A DNA stretch of 64,000 nt from an uncultured Acetobacteraceae bacterium (GCA_943912335.1 CALTUD010000023.1:6868-70867); one strand, 5' to 3'. Positions 36,217 through 45,528 are shown, counted from the first letter of the stretch. Notes: a model not told the origin generated them from the letters alone. Numbers and translations are program-made.

Positions 36217-37725
36217 TCAGGTCCCGTGCACGGTATCCAGATCGGCGAAACGGGTGAATTCGCCTTCGAAGAACAGATCGATCTTACCGGTGGGGCCGTG
36301 ACGTTGCTTCTCCAGCAGAAGCTCGGCCTTGTTGTGCGCCAGCTCCATCTTGTGCTGCCACGCTTCCATGGCGACGTGGAACTTGTCGGCGCTGTCGAAC
36401 ATCGTGTCCTTCGGCATGCGCTGCTGCAGGTAGTATTCGTCGCGGTACACGAACATCACCGCGTCCGCGTCCTGTTCGATCGAGCCGGATTCACGCAGAT
36501 CGGAGAGCTGTGGCCGTTTGTCCTCGCGGCTTTCCACCTGGCGCGAGAGCTGGGAGAGTGCCAGGACCGGAACGTCCAGCTCCTTGGCGATCGCTTTCAG
36601 CCCTTGCGTGATCATGGAGATTTCGAGAACGCGGTTGTCCGGCTTGGTGCCGACCGCCGGACGCATGAGCTGAAGGTAATCGACCACCACCAGGCTCAGC
36701 CCCTTGGTGCGGGCCAGACGGCGGCAGCGCGTGCGCATGGCCGAAAGCGAGATCGCCGGGGTGTCGTCGATATGCAGAGGCAGCGCCTGCAACTCGCGGC
36801 TCACCAGCACGAAGCGATCGAATTCCTTCTGCCCGATCTCGCCGCGGCGGATGCGCTCGCCGGACACGCGGCTTTCTTCCGACAGCAGACGCGTGGCGAG
36901 CTGTTCGGCGCTCATTTCCAGCGAGAAGAACGCGACCGAGCCGCGCGGCATGGTGCCGGTTTCGCGCCCCTGCACCAGGAGCGAGCGCGCGGCGCCGAAG
37001 GCGATCTTGGTGGCGAGCGCGGTCTTTCCCATCGCCGGACGGCCGGCCAGGATCAGCAGATCGGACGGATGCAGGCCGCCGGTCTTCTTGTCCAGATCGC
37101 GCAGGCCGGTGGTGAGGCCGCTGACGGCGCCGGTGCGGTGGAACGCCTTCTCGGCCACGGAGATCGCGTCGGTGAGCGCGCGTTCGAAGGTGACGAAGCC
37201 GCCATCCTGGCCCTTCTCCGTGGCCAGCTTGAACAGCGTTTCCTCGGCCGCCTCGATCTGCTTGGCGCCGTCCAGCTCCGGGTCGCGCCCGAACGCGTTG
37301 TTGACCACGGTTTCGCCGACATCGATCAGCTGACGCCTGATCCAGGCATCGTGGATCGCGCGGCCGTATTCGCCGGCATTGATGATGCCGACCATGGCGG
37401 TCAGCAGCTGGGCCAGATAGGCGGTGCCGCCGACCTCGTCGAGCAGGCCGGAATGTTCGAACTCGCCGCGCAGCGTGATGGCGTCGGCGAGCTGTCCGGC
37501 CTCGATCCGGCGCACGATCGACTGGAAGATCCGGCCATGGATCGGGTCGATGAAGTGCTCGGGGATCAGGAATTCGGCGACGCGTTCATAGGCCTTGTTG
37601 TTGGCCAGAAGCGCACCCAGCAGCGCCTGTTCGGCTGCCGCGTTGGACGGCGGCAGGCGCTGCGACAGGCCCAGAAGGGCGCCGTCCGCGGTCTGGTCGT
37701 TAGGGGCGCGTCCGATGCTGTTCAT
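36217..37725 (-). CDS. dnaB: Replicative DNA helicase DnaB
   Basis: A 502-residue hexameric helicase. N-terminal domain (about 20-140: PPSNAAAEQALLGALL, HFIDPIHGRIFQ) binds DnaG; the RecA-like domain starts near 195 with LTTGLRDLDKKTGGLHPSDLLILAGRPAMGKTALA (Walker A), VVVDYLQLM (Walker B) and SQLSRQVESREDKRPQLSDLRESGSIEQDAD. No intein. The bases before the ATG (TATCCTCCCCCG) contain no Shine-Dalgarno; see the promoter entry. Two glycosyltransferases follow directly. Confidence 0.97.
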   Translation of the reverse strand: MNSIGRAPNDQTADGALLGLSQRLPPSNAAAEQALLGALLANNKAYERVAEFLIPEHFIDPIHGRIFQSIVRRIEAGQLADAITLRGEFEHSGLLDEVGGTAYLAQLLTAMVGIINAGEYGRAIHDAWIRRQLIDVGETVVNNAFGRDPELDGAKQIEAAEETLFKLATEKGQDGGFVTFERALTDAISVAEKAFHRTGAVSGLTTGLRDLDKKTGGLHPSDLLILAGRPAMGKTALATKIAFGAARSLLVQGRETGTMPRGSVAFFSLEMSAEQLATRLLSEESRVSGERIRRGEIGQKEFDRFVLVSRELQALPLHIDDTPAISLSAMRTRCRRLARTKGLSLVVVDYLQLMRPAVGTKPDNRVLEISMITQGLKAIAKELDVPVLALSQLSRQVESREDKRPQLSDLRESGSIEQDADAVMFVYRDEYYLQQRMPKDTMFDSADKFHVAMEAWQHKMELAHNKAELLLEKQRHGPTGKIDLFFEGEFTRFADLDTVHGT

Positions 37726-37731
37726 CGGGGG

Positions 37732-37760
37732 AGGATAGAGCAACAGCCGGCCGGATTGAA
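37732..37760 (-). promoter_or_regulatory. Candidate promoter giving leaderless dnaB mRNA
   Basis: On the minus strand TTCAAT (37755-37760) and TATCCT (37732-37737) are 17 bp apart. A start point seven bases past the -10 would fall on the A of the dnaB ATG, and no ribosome-binding site lies between, so the transcript could be leaderless. A TTGACA further upstream has no matching -10. Confidence 0.35.
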
Positions 37761-37831
37761 CCGGCGATCTGCTCCGGCGGACCGGCCCGACGTGTCAAGA
37801 TCAGAACGTTCAGGACTTAAATGATTGCAAA

Positions 37832-37877
37832 CGCTCGATGATTTCGAGCGCACGTTCCCGCCGCGCCCTTTTGGCGC
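37832..37877 (-). terminator. Tandem hairpins ending the gmk-hldE-AGE unit
   Basis: Directly after the AGE-gene stop come GCGCC/GGCGC (37863-37877, five-base loop) and CGCTCGA/TCGAGCG (37832-37850, five-base loop). On the minus strand the second is followed by TTTGCAATCATTT. Reads as a terminator before dnaB. Confidence 0.6.
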
Positions 37878-39098
37878 TCAGAACCCGGTGAGTGTTTCCG
37901 GCTCGTCCGGGCGGAACGCGTCCAGCTCCATCCAGGCGGTGACGATGTGGTAGAACGAGCTGGTCGGGATCATGCGGATCGCCGGGCGGCCGAACGCGTC
38001 GAGCTGGTCGATCCAGGTGCCGGGCGGCAGGGTCGTGCTTTCGGGGCCGACCAGGAACCGGTCCAGCAGGTTGCCGGCGCTGTCCAGCACCGTGTCTATC
38101 GCCGATGCCGCTTCCGTCGCGGTGTCGGCGCGCCTGTGCAGGACCGTACCGGCTCGCAGCAGCTCGCCCTGCGGCCACAAGCGCGACGATCCGCGCAGCA
38201 GGCGGCCGTCGCGGGCGATGGCGTCGCGCATCAGCCCGGTCTCATGCCCGACGCCGTGCCCGTCCCGGACCCGGTCCAGCGCCCGGATCGCCCGGTCGGC
38301 GAGCGGATCGCCGAACAGGGCGTCCGCCCGGTCCAGCAGCCAGATCCATTCCATCTGGTGGCCCGGCTCGACCAGATCGCCATCCATGCCGCCGGCCCGG
38401 TGCAGCGCCTGATCGAAATGCTCGGCCAGCGTGCCGCTTTCGGGATCGAAGAAGCGTTCGTGGAACAAGGTCACCAGTTCGCGCGCCAGTTCGGCCCAGC
38501 GCGCATCGCCGCTCACCTCGAACAGCGCCACGGCCGCTTCCAGCAGATGCATATGCGGATTCTGCAGCCGCCAGCCCGGCTCCGCCGGCAGCACGTGATG
38601 GAAGCCGCCGCCTGGATGCGTCATCTCGCGGCGCAGGAATGCGAGGGTCCGCTCCGCTTCGCGCAGCGGGCGCGGGTCCTTGAACACGCGGGCGTGCTGC
38701 GACAGGGCGAACAGCACGAAGGCGATGTCGTAGAGATCGGCCGTCTCGTCCACCGGACGGCCCTGCGGCGTGGCCCGCCTGATCCAGTGCCCGTCCGTGG
38801 CGCGCCCATGCAGGAGCAGGAAGCGGAAGATGCCCTCGGCCGCACCGGCCGCGCCCGGAACGCCGTGTTCGGCGGCGATGGCATAGACGAACAACTGCCG
38901 CGCCTGCACCCGCACGCGGGTGAAGCCGGGAAAGACGGTCGCCCCGTCGAGGGCGATCTGTTCTGCCGCGGGCCGGGATCCGTCCGGCAGTGCCGGGCCG
39001 AAGCCGTTCGCGTTCCAGAACGGGAACGCGGTGCCGAACAGCCAGGCCCGGAACCGGTCCCGCGCGCGCCCCAGGGCGGCCGGCCCGCGATCCACCAT
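37878..39098 (-). CDS. AGE family sugar epimerase/isomerase
   Basis: A 406-residue (alpha/alpha)6-barrel protein of the N-acylglucosamine 2-epimerase family, which includes mannose/mannose-6-phosphate isomerase-like members. Blocks: GFTRVRVQARQLFVYAIA, DLYDIAFVLFALSQHAR, NPHMHLLEAAVALFE, EPGHQMEWIWLLDRA and HRRADTATEAASA carry the usual active-site Arg, His and Glu residues. It lies 43 bp after hldE, so a role in supplying mannose or heptose precursors for LPS is plausible but inferred. Confidence 0.87.
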   Translation of the reverse strand: MVDRGPAALGRARDRFRAWLFGTAFPFWNANGFGPALPDGSRPAAEQIALDGATVFPGFTRVRVQARQLFVYAIAAEHGVPGAAGAAEGIFRFLLLHGRATDGHWIRRATPQGRPVDETADLYDIAFVLFALSQHARVFKDPRPLREAERTLAFLRREMTHPGGGFHHVLPAEPGWRLQNPHMHLLEAAVALFEVSGDARWAELARELVTLFHERFFDPESGTLAEHFDQALHRAGGMDGDLVEPGHQMEWIWLLDRADALFGDPLADRAIRALDRVRDGHGVGHETGLMRDAIARDGRLLRGSSRLWPQGELLRAGTVLHRRADTATEAASAIDTVLDSAGNLLDRFLVGPESTTLPPGTWIDQLDAFGRPAIRMIPTSSFYHIVTAWMELDAFRPDEPETLTGF

Positions 39099-39141
39099 CC
39101 TCACGTCGCAAATTCCACAGACGCGCCGTTCATGACACCGG

Positions 39142-40620
39142 TCATGCCGTCTCTGCGGGAGCGTCGGCGCGGATGCGACGGATCGTTCCGGTGGTGGAGG
39201 TGTCGGGGACCAGACGGGCCAGAACGAGACGGCCGCCATTGGCTTCCACCTCGGCGCGACCCACCACCTGGTCCGGGGTGTAGTCGGCGCCCTTCACCAG
39301 CACGTCGGGCAGGAGAACGCGGATCAACTCCAGCGGCGTGTCGTCCTCGAATCCGACCACCGCATCGACGTGACGGATGGCGGCGATCACCTGCGCCCGT
39401 GCCGCCAGGGTGTTGACCGGACGGGTCGGGCCTTTCAGCCGGGCGACGCTGGCGTCGCTGTTCAGCCCGACCACCAGCCGGTCGCAGCTCGCCCGTGCCG
39501 CCGCCAGGATCGCGACGTGGCCGGGATGGAGAATGTCGAAGCATCCGTTGGTGAAGCCGACCGACAATCCTTGAGCCTTCCAGCGCGCCACCAGCCCCTG
39601 CACGCGGGCCAGGGATTGCAGCCCGGCGATCTGGCCGGCTTCGGCATCCGCCCCGCCATCCAGGGCCTGATCGGTGAGGTCGAGTTCCTCCATCACCTCG
39701 TGCAGATCGGCGGTGGCGGTGCCGAGCTTGCCGACCACCACGCCCGCGGCGGCGTTGGCGATGTGCATGCTCTGCTCCAGGGAACGGCCGGAGGCGTGCG
39801 ACAGCGCCAGCGCCGCGATCACCGTGTCGCCGGCGCCGCTGACGTCGAACACCTCCCGCGCCCGGGACCGCACCGCCAGCGCGGCGCCGCCTCGCTCCAC
39901 CAGCAGCATGCCCTTCTCGGAGCGGGTCGCCAGGATCGCCCGCGCGCCTGCCTGTTCCATCACCAGACGCGCCGCCCGTTCGACCTCCTCCTCCGTGCCG
40001 GCCGGCAGGGAGGCGGCGACGGCCAGTTCGCGGGCGTTGGGGGTGATGCAGGTGGCGCCGCGATAACGGGAGAAGTCGCGCGATTTGGGGTCCACGAACA
40101 CGGCGATGCCGCGCGAAGCGGCCAGACGGATCGCCTCCTCGATGACGCGCGGCGACAGGACGCCCTTGCCGTAATCGGACAGAAGCAGCACCGAGGCCTC
40201 GGCCACATGCGCGGCGATCGCCGCCACCAGCGCGTCTTCCTCGTCCGGCTGGATCGGCAGCAGGCTTTCCTCGTCGGCACGCACCACCTGCTGGTTGGCG
40301 GCGATGAAGCGCGTCTTGCAGATGGTCGGACGGGTCGCGGACAGAATGGTGGCGTCGTCCAGACGGTCCATGCCGCCGAGCAGCGAGCGCAGCGACCGGC
40401 CCGGCCCGTCATCGCCGATCAGCCCGACCAGGGTCGCGCGTCCGCCCAGTGACAGGATGTTGTTGGCGACGTTGCCCACGCCGCCCGGCATCTCGCGCGT
40501 ATGGGTGAGGCGCAGCACGGGCACGGGCGCCTCGGGCGAAATCCGCTCCATGGCGCCGTACTGGAACCGGTCCAGCATCACGTCGCCGACGCACAGGACG
40601 CGCAGGCCGGAGAAATCCAT
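39142..40620 (-). CDS. hldE: Bifunctional heptose-7-phosphate kinase / heptose-1-phosphate adenylyltransferase
   Basis: A 492-residue two-domain enzyme of ADP-heptose synthesis for the LPS inner core. Residues 1-330 are a ribokinase-type kinase (VGDVMLDRFQYGAMERISPEAPVPVL at the N-terminus, DVSGAGDTVIAALA near 270); residues 350-492 are a nucleotidyltransferase (GFTNGCFDILHPGHV with HxGH, and VKGADYTPDQVVG). A start at 40659 would add 13 residues; either is possible. Between gmk and the AGE epimerase on the same strand. Confidence 0.95.
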   Translation of the reverse strand: MDFSGLRVLCVGDVMLDRFQYGAMERISPEAPVPVLRLTHTREMPGGVGNVANNILSLGGRATLVGLIGDDGPGRSLRSLLGGMDRLDDATILSATRPTICKTRFIAANQQVVRADEESLLPIQPDEEDALVAAIAAHVAEASVLLLSDYGKGVLSPRVIEEAIRLAASRGIAVFVDPKSRDFSRYRGATCITPNARELAVAASLPAGTEEEVERAARLVMEQAGARAILATRSEKGMLLVERGGAALAVRSRAREVFDVSGAGDTVIAALALSHASGRSLEQSMHIANAAAGVVVGKLGTATADLHEVMEELDLTDQALDGGADAEAGQIAGLQSLARVQGLVARWKAQGLSVGFTNGCFDILHPGHVAILAAARASCDRLVVGLNSDASVARLKGPTRPVNTLAARAQVIAAIRHVDAVVGFEDDTPLELIRVLLPDVLVKGADYTPDQVVGRAEVEANGGRLVLARLVPDTSTTGTIRRIRADAPAETA

Positions 40621-40691
40621 GCTCAGCCGAAGCTCCGAACCGATACCATGCCGTTCCATACCCGTTTTCGGTCCGCCGCGCGCCTGCCCGG

Positions 40692-41372
40692 TCAGCCGAA
40701 CGAGCGCACCAGCTCCGCCATGCCGGTCTGGCGCGCCCGGGCGATCCTGGCCGCGGACAGAACGGCGCGGGCGTCGCCGATCGCCCGGTCGAGCCGGTCG
40801 TTGACGATGACGTGGTCGAACTCTTCCCAATGCGCGATCTCGTCACGGGCCGCCGCCATGCGATGGGCGATCTCGGCCGGATCGTCCGAGGCGCGGGAGC
40901 GGAGCCGTCCTTCCAGGATCGGCAGGGAGGGCGGCAGCACGAACAGGCTCACCACGTCGCCCGGCAAAGCGTCGCGCAGCTGGCGATGGCCCTGCCAATC
41001 GATGTCGAACACCATGTCGCGGCCGGAGGCCAGAGCCGCCTCGACCGGCGCGCGCGGCGTGCCGTAGCCGCGGCCGAACACGTTGGCCCATTCCAGCAGC
41101 TCGCCGGTCTCGGCCATGCGGTCGAACTCCTCGCGGCTGCGGAAATAGTAATGCACGCCCTCGGTCTCGCCCGGGCGCGGCTGGCGGGTGGTGACGCTGA
41201 CCGAATGGCGCAGATGGGGATCGGCCGCGCGGAGCGCATTGGCGATGGTGCTCTTGCCGGCGCCGGACGGTGCGGAGATCACGAAGCAGACGCCGCGTCG
41301 CTCCGCAGGCGCGGTGTCCGGCCGGCTCCCCGGGCTGGAACGGGCCACCGGAAGCGGGTCGGACGACGACAT
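40692..41372 (-). CDS. gmk: Guanylate kinase
   Basis: A 226-residue enzyme making GDP from GMP. P-loop SAPSGAGKSTIANAL near residue 34, then SVSVTTRQPRPGETEGVHYYF, WANVFGRGYGTPR and DIDWQGHRQLRD. The first 27 residues are a Pro/Ser-rich extension; GAGGAA upstream supports the ATG at 41372. Leads the gmk-hldE-AGE unit. Confidence 0.97.
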   Translation of the reverse strand: MSSSDPLPVARSSPGSRPDTAPAERRGVCFVISAPSGAGKSTIANALRAADPHLRHSVSVTTRQPRPGETEGVHYYFRSREEFDRMAETGELLEWANVFGRGYGTPRAPVEAALASGRDMVFDIDWQGHRQLRDALPGDVVSLFVLPPSLPILEGRLRSRASDDPAEIAHRMAAARDEIAHWEEFDHVIVNDRLDRAIGDARAVLSAARIARARQTGMAELVRSFG

Positions 41373-41511
41373 GGGCGGGTTCCTCGTTGCGTGCCTGCTT
41401 ATAGCCCCGGGAAGGCCGGTCGTGAACCGGACCGCGCGGCGGCGCGGGGAGGACGACCGCCAGGTCCCGGAACAACTACGACACCGAACCGACACGCAGC
41501 CGTCATACGAC

Positions 41512-41527
41512 TGACCGTGATCGGTCA
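41512..41527. promoter_or_regulatory. Inverted repeat, candidate operator of the TonB receptor gene
   Basis: A 16-bp perfect inverted repeat (TGACCG-TGAT-CGGTCA) in the 284-bp gap between gmk and the TonB receptor, 130 bases upstream of the receptor start. Size and symmetry suit a dimeric repressor; no regulator gene is next to it. Confidence 0.4.
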
Positions 41528-41569
41528 CATTCCGTGTCGATCGCGTTACATCAGCCGACAACATTCCCG

Positions 41570-41594
41570 GTCGGCCGCGCGCCGGACGGTTTTT
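41570..41594 (+). promoter_or_regulatory. Terminator-like hairpin in the TonB receptor leader
   Basis: GTCGGC pairs with GCCGGAC (one G bulged) around loop CGCGC at 41570-41587, followed by GG and five T (41590-41594). It stands about 62 bases ahead of the receptor ATG on the coding strand, so it could attenuate transcription. It could instead end a transcript coming from upstream. Confidence 0.45.
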
Positions 41595-41656
41595 CTGTCT
41601 CCCCGGTCAGAATTTGCTGCTAGGGCGCGCCATCACTTCGGCTCGGGGAATTCATC

Positions 41657-44083
41657 ATGCGTATTCGCGCAGGGGTCGCCATTCTGTTGACCTCCACCTG
41701 CCTGTCCAACGCCGCCTTCGCGCAGCGTGCCGACAAGACGACGAACGCAACGTCGCAGAACGACACTGCGATCTCTTCATCCGGTGCATCCACGCTTGGC
41801 TCTCTGCCGACCGACCAGCGCAGCACGGAAAGCATTCGCGTCGTCGGCGTGAATCCGAAGCGCACCGCGATCGGCGGCGGCCTGATGGTGCGCGAGTCCG
41901 CGCCGAAATCGGTATCCACCGTCACCAACGCGTTCATCGAGAAGCAGAACCCGGCATCGAACCCGTTCCAGCTGCTGCGCATGCTGCCGGGCGTGAACGT
42001 GTCGTCCACCGATCCGATGGGCGCCACCGGCGGCTCGCTGACCATGCGCGGCCTCGGCTCCAGCCAGATCGCGTTCCAGCTCGAAGGCGTTCCGGTCAAC
42101 GATATCGGCAACGCCGCGACCTATCCGCAGGAGATCGTGGACGCGGAAAACATCGCGCAGATCAAGGTCGAACAGGGTGCGGCCGATCTCGACACGCCGT
42201 CGGCCAATGCCAGCGGCGGTGCGGTCAACGTCTATCTGAAGGACCCGGACCTGAAGGCCGGCGGCTTCGCCGACGTGTCCTACGGTTCGTACAGCTTCGT
42301 GCGCGGCCTCGTGCGTTTGGAAAGCGGCCTGATCGGCAACACCAATCTGCGCGCCTACGCATCGTATTCGAAATCGAGCGACGTGCACTGGCGCGGTCCC
42401 GGCACGGACGACAAGCAGCATGCCGAGCTGAAGGCGGTGAACGACTGGGGCCAGAACAACCGCGTCAGCCTGGCCTTCGTCATCAACCAACTCGACAACA
42501 ACCAGTATCCGAGCGTCAGTGCCGATAGCTGGCATCGCTACGGCTACGGCGGCAACAATCCGGTCGGCTACACCCTGCCGGGCAACACGGTCTACAACCA
42601 CAACTACGTCAAGAACGACAGCAACTTCTACCGTGTGCGCGTGAACCCGTTCACCAACATCTATTCGAGCGCACCGTCGAACTTCACCTTGACCGACCAT
42701 CTGAGCTTCGCGGTGGATCCGTATCTTTGGTACGGCTACGGCAATGGCGGCGGCGCCTATCCGCAGTCGCTCGACAAGATCCAGTTCGGCGCACAGACCT
42801 ATACCGGCACGCTCGGCAACCAGACGCGCGGCACGGTTCTGGCCTACAACCCGTCCATCACCCAGACCTACCGCCCGGGCGTGGTGTCGAAGTTCACCCT
42901 CGATACCGGCATCAACCATGCCGTGCTGGGCTACTGGTTCGAGTATTCCTGGCAGCGCCAGACCGGCCCGTACAGCCCGGTCGAGGGCAACGGCCATCCG
43001 CTCAACGAGTGGGGCGATTCCAACAATCTCGTGCTGAGCAACGGGCAGTTGCTGCAATACCGCAACACGCTGACGCTTACCCAGATCCACACCGTGTTCG
43101 TGGGCGACACGCTGTCGCTGCTGCGCAACAAGCTCGACCTCTCGGCCGGGCTGAAATACTCGATCATCAAGCGCAACGGCACCAACTACCTGCCGAATGT
43201 TGGCCAGCGTTACGTCAGCACCGACAACTCGGCGCCGCTGCCGACCGCTTCGGTGAGCTACAACATCAACAGCAGGAACCAGATCTTCGCGTCGGTGACG
43301 ACGAACTTCAAGACGCCGACCAACTACACGCTGTACGATGCCGGCGTCTACAATCCCAAGACCCGCCAGTATGCGACCCTGGCGAGCCCGAACCAGCGGC
43401 CGGAAGTCTCCATCTCGGAGGAGCTCGGCTATCGCTACAAGGGCGACCTGATCAACGGATCGGTGACCTATTTCCACTACAACTTCACCAACCGTCAGCT
43501 GAGCACCTCGGTGATCGATCCGGCCACCGGCATCATCTACGGCTCCAACATCAGCGCCGGCGGCCAGACCTCGGACGGTGTGGACATGGAGATCGGCACG
43601 CGTCCGTTCCATCACTTCCGGCCGTATGCGTCTGCGGAAATCCTGCACACCACCGTGGACAGCAACATCGTCTCCGGCGGCGACTACCTGCCCACCACCG
43701 GCAAGCTGGCGCCCAACGCGCCGCAGTTCCAGTCGGCGGTCGGCGTCGACTACGACAACGGCTCGCTGTTCGGCGATCTGGACCTGAAATACACCGGCCA
43801 CCAATATGCCGATTTCATGAACCAGGAAGCCTATAACGGCTACACCACGATCAACGCGGCCCTCGGCTATCGCTTCCACAGCGCCTGGCATCTGAAGACG
43901 CCGACGCTGCGCCTCGATCTGCAGAACCTCACCAACGAGAAATATCTCGGCTACGCCAACTCGGTGACCACCAACGCCAAGACCACCAGAGGCGTGTTCG
44001 GCACCAGGATCGCGGGCAAGACGCCGCTCTACACGATCGGCGACGGTTTCGCCGCCATCGCCACGCTCTCGGTCGGCTTCTGA
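41657..44083 (+). CDS. TonB-dependent outer-membrane receptor
   Basis: An 808-residue receptor. Signal peptide 1-22 (AGVAILLTSTCLSNAAFA), a polar linker, SIRVVGVNP near residue 58, plug domain about 70-190 (NPFQLLRMLPGVNVSSTD, GSLTMRGLGSSQIAFQLEGVPVND, IAQIKVEQGAADLDTPS), then a 22-strand barrel rich in Tyr/Asn and ending ...ATLSVGF with terminal Phe for BAM recognition. Ligand unknown; the wording is nearer to metal-chelate or small-organic receptors than to SusC types. No tonB/exbBD here. Leader holds an operator-like repeat and a terminator-like hairpin. Confidence 0.92.
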   Translation: MRIRAGVAILLTSTCLSNAAFAQRADKTTNATSQNDTAISSSGASTLGSLPTDQRSTESIRVVGVNPKRTAIGGGLMVRESAPKSVSTVTNAFIEKQNPASNPFQLLRMLPGVNVSSTDPMGATGGSLTMRGLGSSQIAFQLEGVPVNDIGNAATYPQEIVDAENIAQIKVEQGAADLDTPSANASGGAVNVYLKDPDLKAGGFADVSYGSYSFVRGLVRLESGLIGNTNLRAYASYSKSSDVHWRGPGTDDKQHAELKAVNDWGQNNRVSLAFVINQLDNNQYPSVSADSWHRYGYGGNNPVGYTLPGNTVYNHNYVKNDSNFYRVRVNPFTNIYSSAPSNFTLTDHLSFAVDPYLWYGYGNGGGAYPQSLDKIQFGAQTYTGTLGNQTRGTVLAYNPSITQTYRPGVVSKFTLDTGINHAVLGYWFEYSWQRQTGPYSPVEGNGHPLNEWGDSNNLVLSNGQLLQYRNTLTLTQIHTVFVGDTLSLLRNKLDLSAGLKYSIIKRNGTNYLPNVGQRYVSTDNSAPLPTASVSYNINSRNQIFASVTTNFKTPTNYTLYDAGVYNPKTRQYATLASPNQRPEVSISEELGYRYKGDLINGSVTYFHYNFTNRQLSTSVIDPATGIIYGSNISAGGQTSDGVDMEIGTRPFHHFRPYASAEILHTTVDSNIVSGGDYLPTTGKLAPNAPQFQSAVGVDYDNGSLFGDLDLKYTGHQYADFMNQEAYNGYTTINAALGYRFHSAWHLKTPTLRLDLQNLTNEKYLGYANSVTTNAKTTRGVFGTRIAGKTPLYTIGDGFAAIATLSVGF

Positions 44084-44091
44084 TCCTCGAC

Positions 44092-44131
44092 CCGGCCGTC
44101 CCTGCGCGGGGACGGCCGGTTTCGTTTCTTC
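44092..44131 (+). terminator. Rho-independent terminator after the TonB receptor gene
   Basis: Perfect 11-bp stem (CCGGCCGTCCC/GGGACGGCCGG, 44092-44119) with a short loop, followed by TTTCGTTTCTT. Lies between the receptor gene and convergent purD. Confidence 0.82.
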
Positions 44132-44166
44132 CCGTCAGAAACCGAAAGGATTCTGCTTCGGCGCGT

Positions 44167-45465
44167 TCAGGCGATCGCCGCGGCGGCTTCGGCACGCGCC
44201 AGGGCCCGCACACCGATGTCGCGACGGAAGATCCCGTCCGCCCAGTGGATCGCCTCCACGCCGCGATAGGCCCGCTCGCGCGCCTCGCCGAGCGTCGGCG
44301 CCGTCGCCATCACGGTCAGGACCCGGCCGCCATTACCGACCAGCGCGCCCTTCTCGTTGCGGGCCGTCGCCGCCTGGAACACGCGCACGCCGGGCAAGGC
44401 TTCCGCACGCCAGATCCCGTCGATCACCGCTCCCGTCGCGGCCCGCTCCGGATAGCCGCGCCCGGCCATCACCACCGCCACCGACGCGTCGTCCGAGAAC
44501 CGCACCTCGGTGCCGGCGAGGCCGCCATCGCACAGGGCGGTCAGAGCCGGCAGCAGATCGGTTTCGAGGCGCGGCAGCAACGCCTGCGCTTCCGGGTCGC
44601 CAAAGCGCACGTTGTATTCGATCAGTTTCGGCCCGTCGGCTTCCAGCATCAGCCCGGCGAAGATCACGCCCCGGAACGGCGTGCCGCGCTGGCTCATCTC
44701 GCGCAGCATGGGCCGCACCAGCAGATCGAGCGCCAGCTCCTGCGTGTCGCGATCGAAGAAGGCGGGCGGCGACACCGCGCCCATGCCGCCAGTGTTCGGA
44801 CCGGTATCGTTCTCGCCGATGCGCTTATGGTCCTGCGCCGCGCCGATCAGCACCGCCGTCTCGCCGTCGCAGAAGGCGAACAACGAGACCTCGTCGCCGA
44901 CCAGGCATTCCTCGATCACCACGGCGGCGCCGGCGGTGCCGAGGCCGTTCTCGCGCATCATCATGTCGATTGCCGCTTCCGCCTCGGCCAGGGTCTGCGC
45001 CACAACGACGCCCTTGCCGGCGGCGAGGCCATCCGCCTTGATCACGATCGGCGCGCCGCGACGGCGCACGAACTCCACCGCCGCATCGGCGTCCTCGAAG
45101 CGTTCCCAGCGCGCGGTGGGGATGCCGGCGGCGTCGCACACCTCCTTGGTGAAGCTCTTGGAGCCCTCGAGCCGTGCTGCCTCGGCGGTCGGCCCGGCGC
45201 AGCGGATTCCGGCGGCGGCGCAGGCATCGGCCAGACCCGCCACCAGCGGCGCTTCCGGCCCCGGCACCACCAGATCGATGCGCTCGCGACGGGCCAGCTC
45301 GACCAGCGCCTCGACATCGTCCACACGCACCGCAACGTTGGTACCGAACGACGCCGTGCCCGGATTGCCGGGGGCGATGAACAGCGCCCGGAGCAGCGGC
45401 GAGCGGCTCAGCGCGGCGGCCAGCGCGTGTTCCCGTCCGCCCGAGCCCACCAGCAGAACACGCAT
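44167..45465 (-). CDS. purD: Phosphoribosylamine-glycine ligase
   Basis: A 432-residue ATP-grasp enzyme (PRA + glycine + ATP to GAR). MRVLLVGSGGREHALAAAL at the N-terminus, PTAEAARLEGSKSFTKEVC, PIVIKADGLAAGKGVVVA, SLFAFCDGE, GPNTGGMGAVSP and EYNVRFGDPEAQALLPRL are all family blocks. AAGGAGAG precedes the ATG. It is away from the other pur genes of the window and divergent from xseA (63 bp). Confidence 0.98.
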   Translation of the reverse strand: MRVLLVGSGGREHALAAALSRSPLLRALFIAPGNPGTASFGTNVAVRVDDVEALVELARRERIDLVVPGPEAPLVAGLADACAAAGIRCAGPTAEAARLEGSKSFTKEVCDAAGIPTARWERFEDADAAVEFVRRRGAPIVIKADGLAAGKGVVVAQTLAEAEAAIDMMMRENGLGTAGAAVVIEECLVGDEVSLFAFCDGETAVLIGAAQDHKRIGENDTGPNTGGMGAVSPPAFFDRDTQELALDLLVRPMLREMSQRGTPFRGVIFAGLMLEADGPKLIEYNVRFGDPEAQALLPRLETDLLPALTALCDGGLAGTEVRFSDDASVAVVMAGRGYPERAATGAVIDGIWRAEALPGVRVFQAATARNEKGALVGNGGRVLTVMATAPTLGEARERAYRGVEAIHWADGIFRRDIGVRALARAEAAAAIA

Positions 45466-45528
45466 GCCACTCTCCTTCGTCCCGGCCCGCCCCTCGCGAA
45501 CCGGGCGGTGGTATCATACCCTGCACGC

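Noticed and set aside
36226..37824. Open frame antisense to dnaB
   Set aside because: Shadow of dnaB, whose catalytic motifs are intact.
41373..41656. Cobalamin riboswitch ahead of the TonB receptor
   Set aside because: No B12-box wording and no room for the full fold; only a simple hairpin and an inverted repeat are visible.
41777..43891. Long open frame antisense to the TonB receptor
   Set aside because: The sense strand has a complete receptor with signal peptide and C-terminal Phe; the antisense product is low-complexity Val/Ala/Arg.
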